Source: Hymenobacter sp. BT18 (lineage in GTDB: Bacteria; Bacteroidota; Bacteroidia; Cytophagales; Hymenobacteraceae). From it: a stretch of 64,000 nt of DNA. The stretch is taken from assembly GCF_012273015.1 (NCBI RefSeq), contig NZ_CP050954.1, forward strand, positions 3,884,001 through 3,948,000. Reading direction: 5' to 3'. Positions 34,466-41,334 of this stretch are shown piece after piece (within the stretch, counting starts at the first letter, position 1; every line of letters begins with the position of its first letter). A program made the translations under genes and the position numbers. The notes under the pieces are model-generated. The model was not told the origin of the DNA and searched no databases. It was given only the letters and a program-made list of their open reading frames with translations.

Positions 34466-34777
34466 ATGAAAGCCACTAGCACTTTTCAACCCAAGCTACT
34501 TGATCCAAACAATCCGGTGCCGCAGCCCATTACGCCGCGCAACGGCCGCCATTTCAAGCTGGCCGAACTCTACGAGCTGCTGCAGTGCGACCTGGTCGAC
34601 GTGATTCGCCTCTCCGAAGAGCTTATCCTCATTATCGACGATGAGGGCAAGTTTAAAGAGCCTTGTCAATACAATCTGCTGGCAACCTACCTCTGGTATC
34701 AACACCAGCCCGCTGCTCGTGGCCACGACTATGTTGTCGGCCGGGTGCTGCTTTGCCATACCAAGCAGTTCCGCTAA
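34466..34777 (+). CDS. DUF3846-like protein
   Basis: A 103-residue product from ATG 34466 (KATSTFQPKL). The order FKLAELYELLQ, then LSEELILIIDDEGKFK, then a stretch ending DYVVGRVLLCHTKQF matches DUF3846, a small family found on phages and plasmids whose role is unknown. The long open frame upstream belongs to other genes' shadows. The family call is from motif order only. It is followed by a convergent VWA gene. Confidence 0.65.
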   Translation: MKATSTFQPKLLDPNNPVPQPITPRNGRHFKLAELYELLQCDLVDVIRLSEELILIIDDEGKFKEPCQYNLLATYLWYQHQPAARGHDYVVGRVLLCHTKQFR

Positions 34778-34852
34778 GCCTGCCCTCACGCCTAACCAGG
34801 CGAAGGGGCCGTCCACCCGCGCCAAATAGTCCCTGAAATCTACGGCAACCGG

Positions 34853-35551
34853 TTACGTCCGGGGCTCATCGGCGGCAGGAGTGGGGCGGGTCGGCTGGTC
34901 ATCATCAAAGTAATCCGCCTTGAACCGACCCGCTAGTAGCTCATCTTTTGACTTCAGGTTGTAGCTGCGCCGGGCCACCCGCTCCCGGGCAAACATCACA
35001 TCCATGGCCTCCTCGTTCTGGTTAAAGGCCAGCTTGTTGTCAATAGCCAGGGCCCCGGCAGCTTGCTCCACGTCGTGGTTGGCCCCAATGTAGGTGAACG
35101 TCCAGCCCTGGTCCTTGAGCTGCTCAATCAGCTGGCGGATAACAGGCCGGGTAAATTCCTTTGAGGCATTTTCTTCCCCGTCCGTGAGCACAGTTACCAA
35201 CACCTGGTAGTCTGTTGCTCCGGTTGTAGTCAAGACATTGCGCAGCTTGCTTACGCTTTGGCCAATGGCATCGTGGAGCGGGGTCATCGAGTCCGGGCGG
35301 TAGTCGGCCAGCGTGAGCGGGTGGAGCGCGCTGGCCTCCTGCAGAAACAGCTTCTCGCGGATGCCCGCCCCGTTGAACGTGGTCAGGTTCACCACCTGCT
35401 TTTTGTCGGGCAGCTCCCGGGCCAGCCCCTGCACCGACTGTACCAGTTCATTAAAGCCCCGGATGGTGGCCTCGCGCACGACTTCCATCGAGCCGCTTTC
35501 ATCCAGGATCAGCAAATTGTACACGGTAGATAAGGGCGTCTGTTGGGACAT
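34853..35551 (-). CDS. Cytoplasmic VWA-domain protein next to RNA ligase
   Basis: A 232-residue VWA protein. LDESGSM near residue 15 is the MIDAS DxSxS motif, the Thr is in DSMTPLHDAIG near residue 95, and the Asp in LTDGEENAS near residue 130. It has no signal, no membrane helix and an acidic C-terminal tail. It is divergent from the RNA ligase gene across a 341-bp regulatory gap. VWA domains pair with ligases and Ro/TROVE-type proteins in RNA-repair neighbourhoods, so a shared role with the ligase is plausible but inferred. It differs from the TerY-like VWA at 6892, which shares only the fold. Confidence 0.85.
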   Translation of the reverse strand: MSQQTPLSTVYNLLILDESGSMEVVREATIRGFNELVQSVQGLARELPDKKQVVNLTTFNGAGIREKLFLQEASALHPLTLADYRPDSMTPLHDAIGQSVSKLRNVLTTTGATDYQVLVTVLTDGEENASKEFTRPVIRQLIEQLKDQGWTFTYIGANHDVEQAAGALAIDNKLAFNQNEEAMDVMFARERVARRSYNLKSKDELLAGRFKADYFDDDQPTRPTPAADEPRT

Positions 35552-35793
35552 GCAAGTAGGGTTTAGGGTAAGAAAATACGACCATTTTACCAGGCCGCTA
35601 CATGCTATAATTTACGCATTTATGGCCGCATACCCTAGGGATTGGGTTAGTTGTAAGGTGTTATTTTGCGCTGATTATCAAGGGTATAAAAGTATGCTCG
35701 CAAAAAATAGGCCCCAGGTAGGAAGCGGCTTTTTCGGGCTGCATCCAGGGGCTTAGCGCGGAGCTTAGATACGCTCACCCTGGTACGCCTTGA

Positions 35794-35861
35794 CGCTCGC
35801 AGGCAATCAACTTCGCTGCCTGTTTGAGCGCCCGGCCCACCCGCGACTCGGCGGCTTTTTT
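35794..35861 (+). promoter_or_regulatory. Structured leader of the RNA ligase gene
   Basis: CGCTC-g-CAGGCA (35794-35805) pairs with TGCCTG-ttt-GAGCG (35817-35830). A short GC stem (CCGC/GCGG) follows, running into six T residues about 30 nt before the ligase ATG. The pair looks like a leader hairpin plus a weak attenuator. No ligand class is recognised. The rest of the 341-bp gap (35552-35892) holds the divergent promoters. Confidence 0.4.
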
Positions 35862-35892
35862 CAGTAGCTTCACCCCGTTAATCTATAAACCT

Positions 35893-36777
35893 ATGCCACA
35901 CTCCACCGAAAGCCACGCCCGCACTACTGCGGCCCGCTCCCTGGCCCAGCTGAATACGCTTACCAAGTATCCTTCTATCCTCACGCTCCATGCCCTCGGC
36001 GACCGGGGCCGCCTCACCGCCGACTTCACTACCCCAGCCCTGTTCAGCCAGCCTCTAACCGCTACTGAGAAGATCGACGGCACCAGCGCCCGCCTGCTGG
36101 TCTTTGCCGATGGTTCGTACGTGGTGGGCTCCCGCGAAAACCTGCTTACCGTCAGCGGCGACCTGCTGTTTGACCCCGCCGTGGGCATCGTGGAAGGGCT
36201 GCACCGCCTGGTTTTCCCACACTATGCCGACGAGCAGGGCTACTTGCCCCGCCTGGCGCACGGCGCCGATGCGGGCCAGCCGGCGCCGCTGACGGTCCTG
36301 TTCGGCGAGTTCTACGGGGGCAAGGTGACGAGCAATTCCAAGCAGTACGGCCCACCCGACCAAGTCGGGTTTCGCGTCTTCGACGTGGCCGTGTTCACCG
36401 ACGACGCTGCCTTGGCCACCCAGTTGCAGGCCGATGTGCGGGACCTATCCACCTGGCGCGAGTACGAAACCCCGACCGGCATGCGCTACGGCCAGCCCTT
36501 CCTCTCGGAAACGGCCTTGGCTGCTTACCTGGCCCAGGTAGGCTTGCCCGCCGTGCCCCCGCTGCCGTCCTACACTGCATCGGCCGACTCCTCCACGCAC
36601 GAGAGCGTGCTGGCCTGGTTGCGGGAACATGTTCCCCATACCCAGGCAGCTCTGCCGGGCCAGCCTGCGCCCGGCCGCGCCGAAGGGGCCATCCTGCGCT
36701 CCGCCGACCGCTCCACGATTGTCAAAGTCCGCTTCGAGGATTACGAGCGCACCCTCAACCAGCGCGGGAAAGCCTAG
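35893..36777 (+). CDS. RNA ligase, Rnl2-like nucleotidyltransferase
   Basis: ATG 35893 is preferred to the upstream frame start at 35824, which lies in the leader. About 294 residues. TEKIDGTSARLL near residue 60 carries the KxDG motif I lysine that takes AMP, VLFGEFYGG near 140 is motif III, EGAILRS near 270 motif IV, and TIVKVRFEDY motif V. The order and spacing fit T4 Rnl2-type RNA ligases rather than DNA ligase; there is no OB-fold or BRCT domain. It would seal 3'-OH/5'-phosphate breaks in RNA, such as nicked tRNA. The tRNA-shaped element lies 190 nt downstream on the same strand. Confidence 0.87.
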   Translation: MPHSTESHARTTAARSLAQLNTLTKYPSILTLHALGDRGRLTADFTTPALFSQPLTATEKIDGTSARLLVFADGSYVVGSRENLLTVSGDLLFDPAVGIVEGLHRLVFPHYADEQGYLPRLAHGADAGQPAPLTVLFGEFYGGKVTSNSKQYGPPDQVGFRVFDVAVFTDDAALATQLQADVRDLSTWREYETPTGMRYGQPFLSETALAAYLAQVGLPAVPPLPSYTASADSSTHESVLAWLREHVPHTQAALPGQPAPGRAEGAILRSADRSTIVKVRFEDYERTLNQRGKA

Positions 36778-36863
36778 TTCGGGGCGCGGCTGTTCCAGCG
36801 GTGGAATATGCTGCAAAACACTCCTATCTTGCCGACCTATTCACCGAAACGGACACAGCCTAG

Positions 36864-36933
36864 AAAAAGCCAGGTCAAGAGTTGCTTACTTCTCTTCCTG
36901 TCCCGAATCAGCAGCTCAATTACCTGGTTTTTT
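36864..36933 (+). other. 12-bp inverted repeat between the ligase gene and the tRNA-like element
   Basis: AAAAAGCCAGGT (36864-36875) pairs with ACCTGGTTTTTT (36922-36933), one pair being G-T; the loop is 46 nt. It could end the ligase transcript or form the 5' part of a longer structured RNA that includes 36968-37081. Confidence 0.5.
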
Positions 36934-36967
36934 CTGGTGTTCCTTTCGAGCTGAATTAGGTCCTTCC

Positions 36968-37081
36968 GAAGCAGTAGCTCAGGGGTAGAGCATAAAAATC
37001 AGCCCTGGAATTACCCGAAAGGGTCAACCGGCGCTTACTTCCACACCTTTAGGGTCGCTGGTTCGAATCCAGCCTGCTTCA
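36968..37081 (+). ncRNA. tRNA-like RNA with a long hairpin replacing the anticodon loop
   Basis: A perfect acceptor GAAGCAG/CTGCTTC (36968-36974, 37074-37080), discriminator A, TA at 8-9, D arm GCTC-AGGGGTA-GAGC and T arm GCTGG-TTCGAAT-CCAGC make a tRNA body. Between D and T arms there are 65 nt instead of about 23. A weak TAAA/TTTA stem (36993-36996, 37048-37051) sits where the anticodon stem should be. Inside it a hairpin at 37001-37035 pairs AGC/GCT, CTGG/CCGG, TT/AA and ACCC/GGGT around a GAAA tetraloop. There is no normal anticodon, so it cannot decode. It is 74 nt upstream of the 744-aa gene. A tRNA mimic akin in idea to bacterial Y RNAs, or a tRNA with an insert, are the main readings. 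Confidence 0.72.
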
Positions 37082-37154
37082 CTATCCTCCTCAACCGCGG
37101 GCTGACAATCATAGGTTAGACCGCGTATCAATACTTATACTTCGTATCTGCCGC

Positions 37155-39389
37155 ATGAACGAGTCATTAATCAAGGTGGGGCTGCGGCAGAAGGCAGTGT
37201 ACGTACCCTCATTGCCGGCAGAGTCCACTACGGCTGCCCCGGCAGCCGATACGGTTCTACTGGTAGCCAACCTGGCGAAGCTGGGGTATGCCGCAGCCGA
37301 GCCCTTGCGGCAAGCCCTGATGAATACTACGACCGCGTTTCAGGCCCAGCTGCTAGCCGTGCTGCGCGAGGTAACCGGCACGGATAAGAACTGGACACCG
37401 CTGGTGAAGGGCTGGGATAAACCCACGGGCGAAGGCCGCCTCGACCACTTGGTAACCTGGCTGACCAATGTGTTTCAGGGCAAGGGCACCCGCCTGCCCT
37501 GCGGCCACCTCATCCCACCCAATACCTTCTCGCTGGAACGCTATAACGGCTGCCCCTTCTGCGGGACACCTTTCGAACAGGCCCCCATTGAATACACCGG
37601 GCAGGGAAGTAAGCTGAAAGAATTGGGCTTGTGGACCGATGTTGAGGTGGCCGGCTACCTGCGTGACCTGCTGGAATCAAAAACGGCCCTCGATGCTACC
37701 CAGCAGGACAGCCTGCAACGCTTGTTGGCCGTGCTGCCCCTGCCGGCCGACGTGGTCATTGCCATGAAGGAAACCCGCCTGGCAGTCATCGACGCCTACG
37801 TTCAGCTGGGGCAGCCTGACAAAGCCCAGGCATTCTTCACTTCGCCCACTGACATCCTGCGGTATCTGTGGTTCAAGAAAACCGGCTTTGCGCAGCTGGT
37901 CGAGCCCAAAACCATTATTCGCAAACAGCAGCGTAACGGCGCCCACGTCCATGCCCCGCTCGACCGCAGCGCCCAGGCTCGGGTGCAGGCCACGGCCGAC
38001 CTAAAGCTCAAATACAGCCGTCCGGAAGCCGCCATGGTGGCCGACTGGCTTAATGCTTTGCCCCAGAGCCCGGCGCAGCTCTGCGAAATCATGCACCCCA
38101 AGCGGGGCATGTGGGTGCGCTTTATCCGGGCCCTGCGCCTAGCCGAGTACAGTAAGAAGGCCGGCCGCACCAAGCTGCGCGAAATGCTGGATCTGTTTTA
38201 CAACCAAACCTACCCGGTATGGCAGGGCCGCGTCAACCATTTTCGACTGCGCGTGGATGCGCCCCAAACCTTTGCTCTGCTCCAGCAGCGGCCGGGGCTG
38301 TTCGCCCGGTCCCTGTTTGCCAACATGATTTGGTTTGGGGCCGAGCCCGCCGTTGCTGCATTTGCTCAGATCATTGACCAGGTGCCGGCCCGACTGGTGT
38401 TCACCCTGAACATGTACGCCGACACCTACTTTATCAAGAATGGGAAGCGCGCGGTCAAACCGTTGGGCGGCGCTAGCAAGCAGATTCCCACCAATCACCT
38501 GCTCGATATGTACGATGAGCGTGAGCTGGAAACCATGCAGGCGGCTGTTGCCAGCCTATGCCTGCTGGCTATGGAGCGGCGGTTTGCTGCTCAGCCCACC
38601 ACGCACCGCACCATCTACATCGACCCGGCCCTCTACAAAATTCCCGTCGCCATTGGCGACCGTAGCGAAACGGTGCAGGACCTGCCCGCGGCCCTGATGG
38701 GCACCCGCTTCCCCGTCGAGGGTGATTCCGTGCGCCTGTTTATGCAATGGGGGGTGGGCCTGCCCGCCCAGCATCTGGACATGGATTTAAGCTGTACGGT
38801 GTCGTACGTAGGTAGCACGGAAAGATGCTCGTTCTCGCAGCTGGTTGCCACGGGCTGCAAGCACAGCGGAGACATCCAGTCTATTCCAAACCAGGTGGGT
38901 ACGGCCGAATATATTGAGTTGGATCTGCCAGCGCTGCAGCAGGCGCAGGCCCAGTACGTCACTTTCACCTCCAACGCTTACAGCTACGGGGCTCTTTCGC
39001 CCAACCTGGTGGTGGGCTGGATGAGCAGCCAGCACCCGATGCGTATCTCCAGCAGCGGCGTCGCCTACGACCCTTCCTGCGTGCAGCACCAGGTGCGGGT
39101 AACCAAAAGCCTGTCCAAGGGCCTCGTTTTTGGGGTGTTGGATGTAGCCCAGCGCGAGATTGTGTGGTTAGAAATGTCGTTCCAGGGTCAGTTGGTGCAA
39201 AATCTCAACGTGCGCGGGGTGCAGACCTTGCTGCGAAAGCTGGAGAGCAAGTTGAGCATCGGCCAGCTGCTGGCAATCAAGGCCCGGGCCCAGAACCTGC
39301 AGATGGTGGAAACCGCCGAGGCGGATGAAGTGTACTCCACCACTTGGGCGATGAACACGGCGGCCGTCACCCAATTGCTGGTCGATTAA
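37155..39389 (+). CDS. 744-aa RING-like and TerD-like protein (MXAN_6230/SCO0854-type)
   Basis: A large soluble protein. LPCGHLIPPNTF followed by CPFCGTPFE (about residues 115-140) is a small zinc-binding RING/treble-clef-like knuckle. A helical central region (about 150-490; for example MHPKRGMWVRFIRALRLAEY) has the repeat character of a HEAT-like scaffold. The last quarter, RLFMQWGVGLPAQHLDMDLSCTVS, HSGDIQSIP, EYIELDLPAL and LVVGWMSS, resembles a TerD-like calcium-binding beta domain. The layout is what I recall of the MXAN_6230/SCO0854 RING family, whose role is unknown. It is preceded by the tRNA-like RNA and an RNA ligase. A terminator follows at 39462-39498. Confidence 0.7.
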   Translation: MNESLIKVGLRQKAVYVPSLPAESTTAAPAADTVLLVANLAKLGYAAAEPLRQALMNTTTAFQAQLLAVLREVTGTDKNWTPLVKGWDKPTGEGRLDHLVTWLTNVFQGKGTRLPCGHLIPPNTFSLERYNGCPFCGTPFEQAPIEYTGQGSKLKELGLWTDVEVAGYLRDLLESKTALDATQQDSLQRLLAVLPLPADVVIAMKETRLAVIDAYVQLGQPDKAQAFFTSPTDILRYLWFKKTGFAQLVEPKTIIRKQQRNGAHVHAPLDRSAQARVQATADLKLKYSRPEAAMVADWLNALPQSPAQLCEIMHPKRGMWVRFIRALRLAEYSKKAGRTKLREMLDLFYNQTYPVWQGRVNHFRLRVDAPQTFALLQQRPGLFARSLFANMIWFGAEPAVAAFAQIIDQVPARLVFTLNMYADTYFIKNGKRAVKPLGGASKQIPTNHLLDMYDERELETMQAAVASLCLLAMERRFAAQPTTHRTIYIDPALYKIPVAIGDRSETVQDLPAALMGTRFPVEGDSVRLFMQWGVGLPAQHLDMDLSCTVSYVGSTERCSFSQLVATGCKHSGDIQSIPNQVGTAEYIELDLPALQQAQAQYVTFTSNAYSYGALSPNLVVGWMSSQHPMRISSSGVAYDPSCVQHQVRVTKSLSKGLVFGVLDVAQREIVWLEMSFQGQLVQNLNVRGVQTLLRKLESKLSIGQLLAIKARAQNLQMVETAEADEVYSTTWAMNTAAVTQLLVD

Positions 39390-39461
39390 GCAGCCGGTAG
39401 CTCGTCAGCTTTCCAACTACCGGCATCAACAACTCCGGTCAGGGTAACTGACAGGCATAAA

Positions 39462-39498
39462 AAAACCAGCTGGACTCGCACGGAGACCAGCTGGTTTT
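39462..39498. terminator. Bidirectional terminator
   Basis: AAAACCAGCTGG (39462-39473) is the exact reverse complement of 39487-39498, with a 13-nt loop and A/T runs at both feet. It separates the 744-aa gene from the convergent 115-aa gene. Confidence 0.85.
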
Positions 39499-39516
39499 CC
39501 AGCCCCTGCCCGGTTT

Positions 39517-39864
39517 CTACTCTCCAAACAGCGGATTTGCCGGCAGCGCCTGCCCACCGTTGCCATTCGGTATCGGGTTAAACAACACGACCTCTTCTCC
39601 GGGAGCACTCTGCGCCAGGTGGTCAAGCAGTACTTCCTGCCCGCTGTCCGCGTGCAGCGCCTGGGTCAGCAGCGTATAGCGACTCACATCCACGTTATAG
39701 AGCTGGTTGAGCTCATTCATCTGGGTGGCTGCGTCCTCAGCCGCCCCAATGGCGTCAGCGAGCAGCTGGGTATAGCGTCGAGCTTTTCTGTCAGCGGAGG
39801 CCCGCTGCCGGATAGCGCGCTTCATGCGGCGCCTAAACTGCGCCTGGTAAGGAGTGAGAGCCAT
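39517..39864 (-). CDS. Small helical protein of the accessory region, unknown function
   Basis: ATG 39864 (ALTPYQAQFRRRMKRAIRQRASADRKARR) is chosen, because the upstream extension reads as a spurious hydrophobic string. About 115 residues: a very basic N-terminal helix followed by an acidic amphipathic region (DAIGAAEDAATQMNELNQL) and a short tail with NPIPNGNGG. No family recognised. It is the second gene after the 248-aa protein and may be an operon partner. A nucleic-acid- or structure-binding role for the basic helix is a guess. Confidence 0.55.
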   Translation of the reverse strand: MALTPYQAQFRRRMKRAIRQRASADRKARRYTQLLADAIGAAEDAATQMNELNQLYNVDVSRYTLLTQALHADSGQEVLLDHLAQSAPGEEVVLFNPIPNGNGGQALPANPLFGE

Positions 39865-39989
39865 GGTATGTAAGTGAGAAGTCAGATAGTAGAAATAAGA
39901 CAGGAGGAAGCCGATAAACAGAGAGGTGAGGAGTGGAGCAAGGCCGTTGAACGGCACTTACTTCTAACTTCTCACCTCTCAGTTCTACC

Positions 39990-40736
39990 TTAAGCCACGT
40001 ACTCAATAGCCAGCGGGTTGGTGCTGTTGTTATTGAGGGCGTAGTACTTATTGCTGACCTGCTGGTAGAAGTTAATGCCGACCACACCCACTACCAGATC
40101 AGCTGCCGCCGGAACGGCCGCGAAGGAAGCCACCATCGTCTGGTTGGTCAGCGCCGCGCTGTTCAGGGGCAAAATGCCCAGGGGAGAGGCTACCTCCGCA
40201 TTCCGGAAAGTCAAGGCCTCCATATCCAGCGCCGACGCGGCAAAGACCACTTCGAAGTGGGTGGCGCCCTGCGGAGCGGCAATGTCGCTGCCCGGGTTCA
40301 GGCTGGGAATGCTCAAAGTCACGTTCGCCCCGTTGCCCGTCACCTCGAAGGGGAAGTACATGGTCTGCCCAATGCCGGCCGCGGCGTTGAAGTTGAAGCC
40401 CAGCAGCGGCGCGGCGTTGGACTGATCAAACACGCGCTGGCCCCGTTCATTCGTTTCGTCCAGGCCAATGACTTCGCGCATCACCTTGGTCAGGCGCGAG
40501 GCAACCCGACTGTCGCTGGCGGCCGAAATGGCTACCCGCAACGAGTCGCGCAGCACCTTGCTGTACTTGGCGGCCAGGCCAAACTCAGCGGCATTTTCGC
40601 GGGTACGAGCCAGGCCAGGAGCGCTGGCGAATGCGGCCTTGTTGCTGGCCGGCTTTTGCGAAACGGAGCCATCCTTGCGGAAGACGAGTCCGCCCACCGT
40701 GCCCTGCAGGCCCAAGATTCCAGTTTGTTGTGCCAT
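39990..40736 (-). CDS. 248-aa conserved Bacteroidota protein of unknown function
   Basis: The N-terminus GILGLQGTVGGLVFRKDGSVSQKP, then ARTRENAAEFGLAAKYSKVLRDSLR, is a pattern I have met in small accessory-region proteins of Bacteroidota; they have no assigned role. The rest is beta-rich (FPFEVTGNGANVTLSIPS, VVGVVGINFYQQV), compatible with a beta-sandwich like those of phage or secretion-tube proteins, but that is speculative. No signal peptide. It is transcribed left, followed by the 115-aa gene. Confidence 0.65.
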   Translation of the reverse strand: MAQQTGILGLQGTVGGLVFRKDGSVSQKPASNKAAFASAPGLARTRENAAEFGLAAKYSKVLRDSLRVAISAASDSRVASRLTKVMREVIGLDETNERGQRVFDQSNAAPLLGFNFNAAAGIGQTMYFPFEVTGNGANVTLSIPSLNPGSDIAAPQGATHFEVVFAASALDMEALTFRNAEVASPLGILPLNSAALTNQTMVASFAAVPAAADLVVGVVGINFYQQVSNKYYALNNNSTNPLAIEYVA

Positions 40737-40898
40737 AATGAAAAGTTAGTTGAATAGAACGCGCCCGTTTTGCCACTATTGGCTGACGCACAGCCTGCGT
40801 TCAAGGCTAATGCGCTGTTGCTGGGCTGAAATACTTCAACTAAATTTGACAATACTAGGCCCGTGCCCCACTAAACCCGCTTTAGCCCACCTTACTCC

Positions 40899-41102
40899 AT
40901 GTTGCGCATTTGCCTTTACCCCAAAGACGTAGCCGCCCTCACTGGCCGCAGCTACGATGCGGCCAAGCGCCTCGTGCGGCGGGCCCGTCTCGCCGCCGGC
41001 AAGCCCGCCGGCTCCCTCGTTACCGTGCAGGACTTCTGCCGCTTCACCGGCCTCGATGCCGCCGAAGTAAGCGCCGCCATAAACGGTTCCGCTTCCCGCT
41101 AG
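40899..41102 (+). CDS. Small HTH/excisionase-like protein
   Basis: A 67-residue protein. YPKDVAALTGRSYDAAKRLVRRAR followed by VTVQDFCRFTGLDAAEVSAAI has the two-helix-plus-wing pattern of small excisionase/MerR-type HTH proteins common beside Bacteroidota integrative elements. DNA binding is likely; target unknown. It is the last small mobile-element-type gene before the enzyme gene at 41335. The 230-bp gap after it shows nothing that I can name. Confidence 0.6.
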   Translation: MLRICLYPKDVAALTGRSYDAAKRLVRRARLAAGKPAGSLVTVQDFCRFTGLDAAEVSAAINGSASR

Positions 41103-41334
41103 TTCGCCCCGTACTCCAAGGCACCTCGAAGCGTACTTGAAGCCACCTTAGAGCAGGTAATGCTAGCTGAAGATAGAAACCGGTGGGCCAATAGACTAAT
41201 GGTTCATCACCTTGTGGCACCATTGGCATCAGAGCCAAACCCTAATATTTGATTTTAACGATACATTTTACGCGGCGAAATGCTACGTTTGAATGGCCCG
41301 GCCCGGGCTGTTGACTTACTTTTTTCGACCCGCA

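Noticed and set aside
36992..37056. Group I intron in a tRNA
   Set aside because: The extra sequence is about 42 nt, far below the size of any group I intron, and no intron core is visible.
36968..37081. Ordinary tRNA gene
   Set aside because: The span between D and T arms is about 42 nt too long and no anticodon loop can be drawn, so it is listed as a tRNA-like RNA instead.
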